Positions 25,501 to 37,328 of a stretch of DNA of 64,000 nt are shown one piece after another; positions within the stretch are counted from its first letter, which is position 1, and every line of letters starts with the position of its first letter. A program made the translations under genes and the position numbers. Source of the DNA: Thuidium tamariscinum (lineage: Eukaryota > Streptophyta > Bryopsida > Hypnales > Thuidiaceae); the NCBI GenBank assembly GCA_947034885.2, contig OX344749.2, positions 40,763,682 through 40,827,681 on the forward strand. The letters run 5' to 3'. A model generated the notes under the pieces. It was not told the DNA's origin. It made no database searches and saw only the letters and a list, made by a program, of their open reading frames with translations.

Positions 25501-26739
25501 TGTTCTCTAAGATATATGTTTATGCCCTTCGTCTTACTCAATCACTGCCAATTAATTAGTGAACATTGTGTAGCATATTTGTAGCTCCAAAGCTTGCTTG
25601 ATCGAGCAATCATGGATTCCAAACAAATCAGAAGCCGAGAAACCAAAATCAGAAGCCAGGAATTCACGTATTTACCATCTTTCATCTTTTGCAAAGCATG
25701 GTACATCGATTTTCGCTTCCTCCGATGCAAGAACTGCCCACACACAAATCCCACGTTCAGTATGAGTCTGATCATCTAGCACTTGTCAAAAACCATCATC
25801 TCAACAACAAAACAAAACGAAACAAACAAAAACAAAACAAAACAAAAGATCCAGCTGCTAATGTGCCTCTGCCTCAATCCAGAACTGGGCATTTTGCTTA
25901 GATTTCATCATCCTCTTTGTGCTGGCACAAACCTCTTATTGAAATACAACTGAAAGCTAAAAACAACATTCTTAATTTCAACCTCTCAACATGGTTTCTA
26001 AATGTTGTTTTGAAAGAGATTTAATGTGCACAAAACCACTTATAGAAGCAACTGGTTGAGAATTCAAAACATCTTCCTTCAACCTTCCAATTCCCTGAGT
26101 TGTTTTTCAATGCTGTTTCAACCGAGAGGTTTTTGCAGTGAATCCCTTGTTGAAGAAACATTGTGAGGTTAAAACCAGAGTTATGTGGGTATCTCTTTTT
26201 TGCTGTCAATACGGGTACTGATATTGAAGAAGAGGGACAACAAATTCAAATGAGGGTCCGGATATTGATTAATTTTGTAATTTCAAATACCTTCCGTATA
26301 TCAATAATGCATTATTTTACAAAAGCTTTAAACACAGGAAGCAAAATAGGTTCTGCTCTACATTTCTAGCTTTGACAAAACGGTAGTTTATGAACTCCAC
26401 CACCTGCACCAAGAGAATCATTGCACACTAGCTAGCGTTTGAGACTGAAGTTTAAGCAGCTTCAATCATACATATACCTCAGTCCGCGCCATTCAAACTA
26501 GTTTAATTCAACCGACTTCTATAAAAAAGTAAAGGAAACATTCAACAGCGAATTCCATTCCATTTTTTCTGCAAATTTAAGGACTGGGGGAAATCATACA
26601 GCCGACTTACATTGCCGAGCCAATGCAACGAGCGCTCCACCACGAAGGAGATGACCACAAAAATGGTGGCCACCGTAGCCAGCGCCCATGTGGGCGTAAA
26701 CTCCAGCGACCGTGTCTCTCCAGTCGACGGCACCGCCAT
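16554..26739 (-). CDS. MLO: MLO family seven-transmembrane protein, 15 coding exons
   Basis: Exons read leftward: 26611-26739, 25676-25733, 25048-25289, 24106-24222, 23532-23595, 22368-22465, 21757-21825, 21250-21335, 21007-21056, 19898-20124, 18778-18813, 18456-18526, 17749-17809, 17045-17256, 16554-16836. All have GT-AG ends and compatible phases, giving 600 codons plus stop, a normal MLO length. Family hallmarks visible: the N-terminal RSLEFTPTWALATVATIFVV membrane segment, DELMLVGFISLSLAILQEPI (about residues 63-82), SLHQLHIFIFVL, ADYLTLRFSF, WFHRPKLLLHIIHLLLFQ and SFSTLPLYALVSQMGS. A calmodulin-binding-like basic stretch around Trp457 (NQVLHVWHKDAKNR) follows. MLO proteins are plasma-membrane proteins, reported to bind calmodulin and linked to Ca2+ signalling and, in flowering plants, powdery mildew susceptibility. 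The start of exon 10 departs from the family (see findings). The C-terminal tail is Ser/Pro-rich and variable. Confidence 0.93.
17998..18255. mobile_element. Stowaway-like MITE in MLO intron
   Basis: The left end CTCCCTGTGTCCATCCTTAA and the reverse complement of the right end (CTATTTCCTTTGTTCTAAAT) are imperfect inverted repeats of Tc1/mariner Stowaway style. TA dinucleotides sit at both borders (17996-17997 and 18256-18257). It lies in the intron between MLO exons 12 and 13. Confidence 0.5.
18930..19210. repeat. Dispersed repeat, copy 2, in MLO intron
   Basis: Paralogue of 14700-15010 in the same orientation, located in the intron between MLO exons 10 and 11. Confidence 0.55.
19503..19779. 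mobile_element. 277-bp MITE in MLO intron
   Basis: The terminal inverted repeats are TAAGGTAGGTACACCCAAAA on the left and the reverse complement of the right end TAAGGTAGGTACACTCAAAA, extending to 25 bp with two mismatches. It shares only the outer TAAGGTAG with the TAAGGTAGAAGG family, so it is a separate or distantly related family. It lies between MLO exons 10 and 11. Confidence 0.75.
22687..23062. mobile_element. MITE, family TAAGGTAGAAGG, copy 4, in MLO intron
   Basis: The left end TAAGGTAGGAGGTTCATAAA is inverted at the right end (AAGGACCTCCTAACTTACCTTA, with a few extra bases). It lies between MLO exons 5 and 6. Confidence 0.6.
24446..24705. mobile_element. 260-bp MITE in MLO intron with a central palindrome
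   Basis: The ends are imperfect inverted repeats: TGAGCCCTGCAAAAGGCTGT on the left, and the reverse complement of the right end TGAGCCCACCGAAAGACTAC. In the middle is a 14-bp stem (24568-24581 and 24587-24600) with one mismatch and a 5-base loop. It sits between MLO exons 3 and 4. Confidence 0.6.
25801..25848. repeat. AC/AAAAC-rich low-complexity tract
   Basis: Repeated ACAAAACAAAAC-type units make a simple-sequence tract in MLO intron 1. Confidence 0.7.
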
Positions 26740-28861
26740 CTCCACCACCAGGAAATGAAACACAAAATACCCAAAACACAACAACACCCAAATCCAATGC
26801 TAATTACGTATATTAACCTTCTCGACTGTCAATCTCTTCCAATGTTGCGATCCCCGAGAACTTTGATCCAACCCAAACCTTCTCGACTATCTCTTCCACC
26901 AGATGCGTAATTAAAGAAGGTAACTCCAATCCAATGCAAACGCTCTCTAGCTAGCAAAACAATCAATATCTCTTCTAATATATCCCCCACCGACTCTAAT
27001 TAATCCAAACCTTCTGTATGATCGTGACGAAGCCAATCCAAGTCTCTGCAAATAAATTATTCCCATACAATTAATACACTGCTGTAGGTTATTGTGAGCG
27101 AGCGAGCGACTACAGCGATTTCCTGGCGCGGACTCAAATCGTGTTCCTCAGTAATACTTTGAAATCCTCTCAAACTGACTGTACCAATATGAGCTAGTGT
27201 CTGATTGATTGATCTCCCACTTCTCCAAATCCCCTGGAAATTAACTGCAAACTCAATCCGCCTATGGTTTCTTACACACTAGCAAAGTCGGCCATAGCTG
27301 AACGTCGGCCATAGCCAGTGTAGGTGAAGCTCGAATTGCAGTGAAGTTCTTAAAATAAGATACTTGCAAAGAGACAGGCCGGCACCCGGACTTCAGCTGC
27401 AGAGTGTCAGGATTCTACTGTAGGTTTCAGGGACTGACTTCATTGACAGGGATGGGTCTAGTAATAATTTCCTGTAACTTCTGTCACTCATAACTAATTT
27501 TCAGGCGGCGTTTCTCTCAAAGTCCTCTGTCCCAATTGAAGTCATTCAGTTCTTTTAATTTCCTATTCCTGGCAGTACACAAGTGAGGCAATAAGATATG
27601 TTAAATCACGCAGGAAGACTCTCGTGTTCACAGGTACACACATTTTGCTGGCTCGACATACTGTATTTTAATCGTCTGCATGTTTTTTGGAAATATTGTC
27701 ATGAAGAGCAGTACCTCGGACTCTAACTTACGATGTGCTTTCAGTTTTTTGGGTTTTCGGACCACTGGTCATGCGACGGTGTGACCTTTCTTTCTTTCAA
27801 GAAGGATTGACTTAGAATTTCCTGGCTCCGTCCTTCATTTTGGGGATTGAATCGAATTGAAGGAGGCCGTATTTAGAGTACGCATTTTGGAATATGTAAT
27901 TTTTATATGCAATTTTTGTATGTGTTTGCTTTGCACAATGGATGAAATGAGGTTTCTGAAACATTGCTGTCAGTGGCAATAGTATGAAGGCCATTATTGT
28001 TGTCTGGCATTTTCTTAACACATTTGTCTTCTTTCTTTTCTACAGACTTGAAGCTGACCATTTTATTTTATTTTGAGGAAATTAGGCATGCCAATGCCTA
28101 AAAAAACCTGCTAACTTACGACGAGTATTCAGTTTCGTAGGTTTTGGAGAATGGAATTGAAAAGCCGCTTCAGTTGCAATAAGTTCAGTTTCATTCTGTG
28201 CAGCAGAAAACCCATCGAGAAAACAGGATGCTCAGCTTGATCGTCGATGAGCTTCAGCTTCGATCAGTACTTGTGAGTACTGTACTTCATCACTTTGTGT
28301 GAGTACCTTTTTTTTATAATCTTGACATGGATAAGTGATAACTGTGTGAGAAGATAATTAAGGAAGATGCTGGAATTAATAATGATTGTTTACTTGAGGA
28401 AGGCCGGTGCAATGATTCGGAGGCTGCAGTTGCGGTGGTATGCGTGCGCAGTTTGTTAAACTAAACATTGTTTGATTGTTTGTTTGTTTTTCGTATAACT
28501 TCGACAAAAGACGTGACTTAGAATGCGTGTGCAGTTGAATTTCTGCCTCGATCACTTAAGTTAATCAATGCAAAAGCTAGCGTGTAGATCGAAATTGCTC
28601 ATCGGTTTCAGTCAGTTGTTGCCACCTGTGTGGGATTAGACTTTGATGAGGGTGGTACTCCTGCAGATTTTTTGTGTGGGTTCAGTTTTTAGCTGCCTTT
28701 TAATTCGGATTTGGTCAAGAGCTGAATCATGGAATCATATATGGCTGCAATCCGACAATTTCGAAGTTTCTACGGAGACTTCTCTTTTTCTGTGCGTGGG
28801 TACTGATGATGTTCGAGCATCGATCATGAACGTCAGGCTCAGGTCACCCGGCGCAGCCACA
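26740..28861. promoter_or_regulatory. MLO 5' leader/promoter side and a GC-richer island
   Basis: This is the upstream flank of the minus-strand MLO start codon. It includes the GAGCGAGCGAGCGAC microrepeat near 27099-27113, a duplicated TCGGCCATAGC (about 27290 and 27306), and a GC-richer stretch up to the hAT insertion. An 87-codon + frame (28643-28906) runs past the hAT boundary and has no recognisable domain. No core promoter element can be placed with confidence. Confidence 0.4.
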
Positions 28862-31800
28862 GTCCGGAACAGGGATCCCAGAACGGTTTTAGGGGAATTC
28901 GCTTGAAAGCTATTCCCGTGTAAAAAGGGATCTATACCCGCGAATATTTCATTTTTTTGGAAAAAACAGAGGGATAAATTCTGGTTATGAAAGTTGTTTT
29001 TTCACTACAACTTTTTTTTCTTGTATTGCACAAGTTGCGATTCTTCAATAACTTTGGGAGTGCATTATGGGCTATATGAGGTGTTCTGCAAAGTGCCTGC
29101 AACAAATGTCTTAAATTTTGCAACTTTGGAATAACAATGCTATACATTGTGAAATCAAACATTCTCTGGAAGAAATAATGTGAACACTCAAGAATAAACT
29201 TAGACAAAACAAGTGCACAATTGACAAAGTAATTCACTAACAAGGGAGTTGAACCCTTCTTGCATTTGCAAGATTGCCCAAAATACAGTGTTAGTGTCCC
29301 TACACAACACCAAACAAGCCACATTAGATTAAAAAATTCCCAATTCCCCACCCAAAAAAGTAAGCTCCGTTGTCCGCTTCCGCAGCCCATAGATGCACCA
29401 CTCCAGCCCTTTCCAAGCCGAAAAAGACTTAGCAGAAAACTCTCGCAGGCCCACCACTCCCAGTCTCCCACCATCGTAGGCCCACCACTCCCACCAGCAC
29501 TTGAACTGCCGTGAAATCGTGAACTTCACTAGTTCACTGTCACACAACTCTAGCAGCCTATCTAGGTGTCAAGGAATCTAATTTGAGCGGCTAAGATAGC
29601 AAAATCTCATGAAAACTAAGAGTAAAGGAATTGGCAAGTGCAATTGGAAGATACTACTAAGCTGGAATCACAAATCGCCTTGTCGGCTGGCCTTGCAAGC
29701 TGATCTCCAAGAATTTATAGCTTCTCTGTAAGGGAAATTCTCAAGGGAAAAGAAGCTCTGACCAAACATGCACACAACAAGCGGAAGATGCTTTCCTAAT
29801 CTATTCCTATGGCATGATTTCAGGAACTTAAGGTTAGAGAAACAACGCTCGTCTTCAACAGAGCCTAAGACCAAACAACAACCTATTTCTGCTAGTTTAA
29901 AGTACTCTGGAATCAAGGAAGTCAAGTGTCGTGATTGGGGAAGCTTCCGCTAGAGCTGTATCAAAGGATTCACATCAGAAGCGGCCCCACATGCTGCGTC
30001 ACAGTTGGCCTGCATGGTCACTTTGAACAAACCCTATTGCAAATCCAACTTAGATGCTGAAAGCATCTCGAAGGCAACAAAAGACTGCCCAAGACTGTTC
30101 ATGTTTTTGGCGTGACCATAAAATTCTTTTAGAACACCTAGGTGGTGGGCAAAATTGGCCTCGGCACCCTGTTGACGCCAGTATTGTGGGTAAATAATCC
30201 CAAAGGCATCTAAAAGCTCATGTTGTGGAAATCAGCGGTCAAATTCCTGGCACAAGGACTGCGCAATGTCTGCAATCACCGAAAAGATCAGCCCTCGCTC
30301 TGATTCGAAGATCAAAACAGAGTTCCAAAACAGGAATCCGAAATGAAACAGGTTTACCGTTGCAAGAGCCTCGTTCAGCAGGCAGTCCCACACTCCCACC
30401 AAACAAACTTATACAATTTAACATGAAATGAGAAGACTGAACCACACATCTGGAGAACAGAAACAAAAAAAATGGAAGCAAAACGTCCTCAAAGAAACTC
30501 TACACTTACAAAAGACTTCAAAAAAATAGGAAACTATATGAATACCAGCACAAGTCCCAAACTTGCAAAACATAATTCAAAGACAAAAAAAATTGGGAGT
30601 TGATAAGTTGAATCTGAAAACTGAAAACAATAACAAACAAACAAAAATGGAAATGGATTGAAGAGCAATACCTGAGAATTGGCGCTCCACACTATCCTGA
30701 ACCCAATTGAAAACTTCTTGTGTAACAAAGGTGTGCATCCCAGTTTGCTTGTCATAACTGCAAGCAAACACCATAGTCACATTCAAATTGAAGCACAAGT
30801 TACAGATTCCGGAGCCTCCAGGGATCTCCTTCCACTGCAATGGAAGGTCGTTGGACTGGAGAGCCACCAAATCGCTGTAGAGAGGGAAATCCTTCTTTTG
30901 AAAAGAAGTGGCCGGCTCAATGAACATCTGGGCAAGCTCTGCTTGACAAAGTTTAACTGCCTGTAAGAAGTCACAGATAAAAATGTCTCGTTCCTGAGAC
31001 AACTTCATCAAGTTGTGGACTGTATTCAACAGTGGAGTGAAACATGCCAGGGACAACAGCACTTCGATGTCAGAGAGTCACTCAAACAAATCGGCAGCCC
31101 TAGGCACAACTTTCTGCCCAGGACCAGAAGTGAGATCAACTCCCATTTTCACAAGGAGAGCCTTGTATTCAGCTAGAACTCGCAGTGCAGGGCTTCTCAT
31201 AGAAATCCACCTAGTTTCCACATTGCGCAACATCTTGTTGCCCTTGGTTTCTATGAGATTTGCAAACTTAACCAATTCAACATGTCTCTTGCTGCTGCGG
31301 CAAAAGAACGAGTACAGAGACTGAAAAAGCCTCTCAAGCCGGGACACCATGGGATACTTGGACATTGTCTCAACCACAAGGTTCACCCTGTGACTGACAC
31401 AACTAGATCCAAGCAAAAATAGTGCCCATTTGTCTCGGATTTGGGTTACTACACCCGTTTTGGATCCCTGGAAAGCATTGACACCATCAGAACCGAAACT
31501 GACGAGCTTACTAGCGATCTGAGCGTGAGTGAGACCTCCCTCTTCAATGAAAGCATGCATTATAATGTTTGTGAGATTATCAGATGTAGCTCCATCAACT
31601 ATGCAAGACAAATGTAACAGGTGTGGCGCTCTGGACCAACCCTCAACCACATAAACATGAATGCCGACCCAACTCGTGGAATCAATCACAGTCACCTCGT
31701 CGGCATTGATCGAAATAAAGCGAGCTGACTGCACTATCCGCTTCAAAGCGGCAAGCACAACAGTATGCAAATGCTCGGACATCTCCCAGCCAATGGACTC

Positions 31801-33763
31801 CGACCAGTGCTTTGAAGGTATATTCTTCAATTTCAAATGCCTAAACAAGTACTGCTGACTTTGATAATCCACCATTGGACGACCATGGGAGAGAAGTTGG
31901 AACAAGGTTGAGAATTGTACTCCCTTCCTCTTACACTCGCCCTCCTCCCCGATCGTCAATTGTTGCACCACAGTCGACGCTAGCTTGCGAGAAGTCCAAA
32001 GTTTGCAGTGCTTCGCATGCTTGCAGTCAAGTGAGTAGTATGTATCGCCTTTCTTCAAATCGGGCAACGGTACACCATCTTCCAAATACAGGCGCTTCCC
32101 TTCGTGCTTTTCCAAATTGTCAAGTTTAGGAACAATCACCTTCTTCCTCCTCATTATCGTGGTGCAACTCTGGCAGATAACACCAACGAGGTGACCGTCG
32201 GAATTGAACTCGCCCTCCACCCATGCGAACTTACAGGCCCACTTCTCCTACCACTTCCGGGTAAGGGAAGGCGCATCAAGCTTTCGCCGCTTCCTCCTGA
32301 CGAGGCTTGTCGTTTGCTCCTCTTCCCCATCCCCCGACCTCCTCATCACTCTCAGACGGAATGACAACCACATCAGGACGCAGCGGGGATGTCACGGTCT
32401 CTTCGGCAGGTGGCTCGCGGATCACAACACGAGACAACGACTGCGAGAGGCGAGTTTCAGAGACATAGGTCAACTCGCGCTCATCCTCCACCAAACAGTT
32501 CTCCAGAGGGATCAAAGCACAAGGTCCAAGACCAGGAGCGATGTATTTCCCAACACCATTTGAATTTCGGCTCGAACCAAAGCAACGTACCCTGAAATTC
32601 TCAGGGAGCTTAAGTCGTGGCGCCATAGAATACAATCCTGCACAAGCACAGACCCCCCCTCCACACACACCACAAAAAACAAAAACAACAGAAGTTCAAA
32701 GCGCTCCAATAGATCAGGAGCCCTTCACAAAAACCCACCCGGAAAATAGGAGTTAGCTATTGGAGAGATGAAGACTCGATCGGAACTCGAGAGCAATAAA
32801 GAGCAATTGGGCAATCGGGCAATCGGGAGCAATTGAGAGGTCGCAAGAGCGATCAGAAGCAAGCATGACCAATAGGAACTCAGAAGGAAGCAGAGCAATT
32901 AGAAACAAGTAAGAGCGATCGGGAGCAAGCAAACAAGGCAATTGAAACTGACGCGATGCAAGGAGTAAGGGGGAGATTAATCCTGGAACAATTGCCGTCT
33001 TGCCGTCGATGTCTCGTGCTTCCTCAATCGCTGTGAAATGCCAAATTGCCAACAGCTCCCTACTCCTGCCAATTCTAGGCTTCTGAGTTCTGGCACAGCC
33101 ATCAATCCACCATTTCCCAATTGCAGTGAATGCAAGGGAGACAATCAAGAAGCGCCTCCAAAATTTTCACTGGAGATTGGAAGTGGCAATGTGTACATTC
33201 GGCTGAAGGCGCCAAAATCCCAAAATCAAACGAGGCGAATATGCCGTTTTCAAAAAGCATTAATGATCGGAATCACGACATTAAAGAACCCAAGCCGAAG
33301 AGAACAGGTGCCAATTTGCCAAAGCCCAGAGCGCACCAGCTTTCAACAATGCAAGTGCACAAACTGCACATAGTCTGAAGAAATGCAGGAAAATCTGAGC
33401 AAGTGCAGGACTGCAGGTTGCGAATGCATCTTGCAGGGAGGAAAAGCGCAAGCTACAGGAGCGCGCTTGGTGGAGAAGACCCCCAAAACCCTGACTGCGA
33501 CATCGACGGTTGGGATGTGGCCGCAGGGCTACGATCTGGACGGTCGTAGAGTTGCCACGCCACCACGGACGACAAACCCTAGCAGATGAATGCTCCCCCC
33601 GCTTGGATGAAGTGTTTTTTTTGCAAGCAACTGAAGTTTTGCTGAGACATTTTGGCTCAAATCTTCAAATTGAATTTTTTTTTGAAAATAGAGATTTAGC
33701 TCCCCATTTGTTTTTGTTGATTTCTGGTGCAATTTAGCCAGTTTTAAGATCCCTGGTACGGGA
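28862..33763 (-). mobile_element. hAT superfamily DNA transposon, near full length, inactive
   Basis: The element body is about 28870-33755 (4.9 kb). The left terminus begins CAGGGATCCCAGAACGG. The reverse complement of the right terminus begins CAGGGATCTTAAAACTGG. The 8 bases outside each end (GTCCGGAA, 28862-28869; GTACGGGA, 33756-33763) agree at six of eight positions, as expected for an aged 8-bp hAT target duplication. The minus strand inside encodes a hAT transposase with a C-terminal dimerisation region. Divergence of ends and duplication, and broken frames, show that it is an old immobile copy. Confidence 0.75.
29668..32626 (-). pseudogene. hAT transposase, broken by stops and a frameshift
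   Basis: Pieces in order: an N-terminal frame starting at 32626 (MAPRLKLPENF), ending at a stop near 32276; the main 380-codon frame 31078-32220; a continuation 30577-31062 in the same frame after an in-frame TGA; a segment near 30040-30215 (AFGIIYPQYWRQQG); and the C-terminal hAT dimerisation segment 29668-29925, with GSVEDERCFSNLKFLKS and NRLGKHL. An in-frame TAG near 32240 (context RKW-stop-EKWACKFAW) and a frame change near 32280 separate the first two pieces. The core contains FISINADEVTVIDSTSWVG and SFGSDGVNAFQGSKTGV, typical of the C17orf113/ZNF862-like hAT group. Some gaps between pieces may be introns. It is not expected to make an active enzyme. Confidence 0.88.
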
Positions 33764-34229
33764 AGAAATTGTGGCTAAAATCCGGCTAAAATCCTACATT
33801 TTGTTGTACCAACCTGTTGTGTGGAGTGCACTCTTGACTAAGCCACAAGAAAATAAAAATAAAGAATATTCTCATGTTTTCTTCTAAAATGATTCGTTGT
33901 TTTCCTAAAATTTTGAACTCAAATCCAAAAGTCTACATTTTTTTTACTTTTTGAGAAAGTGCCAAGATGGCAATCACTTCAAATTTGGAGAAGCATTGTA
34001 TTTCTACATTCATCTATCTTTTGGACTTTAAAATATTTTTTCATCCAAATTAAGTGTCTTCATCCATATTTTAAAGAGAATTGAAAAAAATTTGGCAAAA
34101 AAAGATTACTTTTATCTGGTGAAGAAAAGACATTTATTTTTACATGGTGCAATATGGCCCCATGGTGCCAGAAAAGAAAGGGTTGCTTGCAACTAAATGT
34201 TGGCAAACAATCTCATGTCGTGTTATTAT

Positions 34230-34940
34230 CAATGACAAACTTGGCTTTTGCCAATTTATTATCTATGTTGATCCATTTCAAGGCTCATTTCCTTGATTAT
34301 ACAATCAAGACTTTACATATAGATAATGCTTAAAAATTTCGATTAAAAACTTTTGAAGATTATTACATTGCAATAGGAATTGACATGACATATTCAGTTC
34401 AATACAAACATGCTCTAAATAGATTGGCAAAATCTTTTATAAAACGGATTTAGCTTATTACAAGGCCATTACTTCTTCAAGCAAAGTTGCCTACATCTAT
34501 ATTGTTTTACATGCTTTAGCTTTAATTCGGCTCCGTCCTTCATCAATTGATATTGTTTTTCCACAATAGCTTCTTTGTAGATATGTACCAAATGTATTTC
34601 ACTTGCAAATATTTAGCCATTGTGTGGGTTTCTATCCTTGAACCTCAACGTTATACAATTGGAGCTCATCAACAAGAAGACATTCATATTGGGTTGGATA
34701 TTCCAAGCATTATTCGTTATATTAATCCTTCCATTGGTGCATTGCTTTGTGCTTGTTTTGTTAGTTGTCGATTTGAAGAAGACAAATTTCTATCTTTAAA
34801 AAAAAGAGAAACTATTCAAGAACAATCCAAAGGTATTATGTTCAAGGCACCTAAAATGTTCACATTTAATCTTCATCCTCATACATCTTTAGTTGAATTT
34901 GAGGTTGGAAAAATAGCTCTTGCAATTCTAACGTGTTGAT
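34230..34940 (+). pseudogene. Ty1/copia retrotransposon integrase relic
   Basis: Translation in shifting frames shows the order of a copia integrase core and following region: KTLHIDNA, then ALNRLAKSFIKRI, then RPLLLQAKLPTS. An open frame at 34547-34939 follows, containing WVSILEPQRYTIGAHQQED, IGLDIPSIIRYINPSIG and FVSCRFEEDKF. The frame breaks several times and no reverse transcriptase, gag or LTR was found nearby. It is a short, decayed internal fragment. Confidence 0.75.
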
Positions 34941-36249
34941 AAATAAATATTGCCATAACCTCCTCTAAGACAAAGAATAATTGAATAATAATTGCATATA
35001 TAATAAAGTTCAAAACAAAGACTATGAAAGGCCATGTTGATAACATGTTGAGAATAGAAAACAAAACAAAATCTAAACATACAAGAAGAAAAGTAAAGGT
35101 AGTTTCGCACTTGATGTTAGCAAGTATGAATATAAAGAGCCTAATTGAGTCAACGACCAGCGACTAAGGCAGCAGTGGACGTCCGCAAATGTCTGTAAAG
35201 TATCATATCAGCAATGGAGGAAACACAACTAATATTGGCAAATAATAAAAGCTAGGCTTCTACACCATGTAGATTTTGTACAATATCCAAAGTGCTCGTA
35301 ATGACGAACTAAGGTGTATTGTCACACCACAAGCGCGTTGTTAAAGAGGTAGTAGACCCCTGGGCTGGTGTTAGGAAGTTGCAACAGCTCAGGACAGGCA
35401 TTGTGCATAGTGTCACGACTTGAGCTTCATGTTGATAGAGGAGGGTGAAGCAACATCTTCTGCATCAAAGACTTTGGTTGTACGAGTGCAATTTGGAGCT
35501 CACGTTGTGTAAAATGGGCAAAACGTGTGTGCAGAAGGAAGTGGAGGAGAAGTTGAAGACGTGAAGGCGCCAGGATGGTATCAAAGTGCGATTTTGCAAA
35601 CTGTACAAGCGAGAGAGGATCCGTTTTTATCCCAAAAAACGTAACATGCGTGGATTGCAAGGTAAGGTTCACCAAACCTTTGCCATTGCAGAGCATCAAC
35701 GTTGATTGCTCACAATTTTTTTGTTCCTGAAGTGACGAATGCAAGAGAGTATAATTAGGTTTCAAACGTGTACAAACTAAGCGAGTACTACTGCTTCATA
35801 GCCCAAAAATTTCATGTTGTTGTAGGCAAATGTTAAGTGATGTCCACAATAGAGTCTGCTATGCTCGTAATCCATACTGCATAAATGTTTACTTGAAATT
35901 GGAGTTTCCGAAATGTGCGTAATGATGAACTTCGGTAGCATTCTACAGACTTACAATGCTAGATATATTACCAATAGCCATGGACTTCTCACAAGACCCT
36001 GCGAAACTCATGTCTGTGGTGTCGTTAATGTTGCTTTTACTTCTCAACAATCATTGAACACTTGCTTTGTCCAATTCTACAACCACAAGCACTGATAAAG
36101 AAATTAGTGCAAATGAGTCCTTTTGGGTGGTCACCTTCAACATAGACTCGTTGGACATGGACATTGCTACTCATGTTACTTTGTAGCATTTCCAACTCTT
36201 CAGCTCTTTGGCTGTTGTCGACGAAGATTTGGGTTTCTAGGTGAAACCC
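34941..36249. other. Unassigned sequence between copia and Harbinger relics
   Basis: A 112-codon minus frame (35427-35765) and a 60-codon plus frame (35913-36095) show no recognisable domain. The stretch probably belongs to decayed transposons. Confidence 0.35.
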
Positions 36250-37328
36250 AAATCAACGGCATGGTTTTCCAATTTTTTAATGCAGGAATACAATGACAAA
36301 CAATGAATTGAAATGTTCCAAATGACTAAGCGCTCTGTCTTGACTTTGGCGCAGCTCCTCTCTCATGTTCTAAAGAAAAAAGACATGAAGTATCGTTTGG
36401 CTATTCTTGTCACTATGCGGATTGCGTGTACCTTGTTCAAGTTGAGTCACAACACAAGTCTTCTACTTTGCTCATAATTATTTTCTATGGGAAAGAGAAC
36501 TATATCAATTATGCTTCGGCAAGTTGTTCATGCCATCAACACTGTATTGAGGAAGGAGATTACTTGGCCTACTGGAGATAGTGTCCTTCCCATAGTGGCT
36601 AACTTCCAATAGCTTTGTAGTCTCCTTGGTGTCATGGGTGCCATACCCACATTGCAATAGAGAAACCTTGTTTTGGAGCTTCCGACTACTACTATTTCAA
36701 ATTAGGAGGGTATAGTATAAATTGTCAAGTGGTGGTGGACAATTCCAAACGTTTTTTGGATTTATATGTTGGAATGCCAAGTTCTACTAATGACTCAAGG
36801 ATGTTAAGGAGGTCGACATTGTTCTCTCGTGGGCAGCGGAACTCCTTGTAGAATGTAGACGTGCAATTCAATGACTTCTCCCCCTACTTGTTGTGTGATT
36901 CAGGTTTTCCTCTCCTACCTTGGCTGATGGTGCCTAATCAACAGGCATGACAACTTTCAGTCGTTGACGACACTCTTTTCAACCGCAAGTTGAGTAGAGG
37001 ATGTGTCATTGTTGAAAATGCATTTGCATTGGTAAAGATGTCTTTCCGCGAGCTACATGGCAAATGTGAGTTGGATGTCGATTTTCTTCCTGATGTAGTG
37101 ATGTGTTGCTCTATTCTTCATAATGTTTTACTAAAGCAATCTCATCAAGATGTTGAGTGTCTAGTTGAAGTGCTTTGGGCTAAGGATCAGGAGCAACACA
37201 TCCCTAATGTGAACCCCATTGTTGACGACGGCATAGATGTCGACATCATAGAAGTTGAGCCAACTCAAGGGCAGATCAAGCGCCAAGAACTAGCAGTGTT
37301 TCTATCGCTACAGAGGGTTCTGCATTAG
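36250..37328 (+). pseudogene. PIF/Harbinger (HARBI1-like, DDE_Tnp_4) transposase relic
   Basis: Reading across frames gives the family order: FQMTKRSVLTLAQLLSHVL, then FSMGKRTISIMLRQVVHAI, CSLLGVMGAI, YYYFKSGGYSINCQVVVD, LYVGMPSSTNDSRML, CDSGFPLLPWLMVP, and finally an intact 112-codon frame (36990-37328). That last frame includes CVIVENAFALVKMSFRELHG and VVMCCSILHNVLL. The second catalytic Asp (in CDSGFPLL) and the Glu (in VENAF) are recognisable. The first catalytic Asp, expected just after GVMGAI, has been lost at a small deletion. Several in-frame stops and frameshifts are present. Confidence 0.85.

Noticed and set aside
28932-29474. 180-codon minus frame near the left end of the hAT element
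   Set aside because: It contains no domain, lies in the non-coding left end of the transposon, and overlaps other frames. It looks like a chance frame.
32204-32563. 119-codon + frame and neighbours opposite the hAT transposase
   Set aside because: These are shadows of the minus-strand transposase, whose motifs are diagnostic.
34230-34940. Full-length LTR retrotransposon
   Set aside because: Only integrase-region fragments are recognisable. No pair of long terminal repeats and no reverse transcriptase were found.
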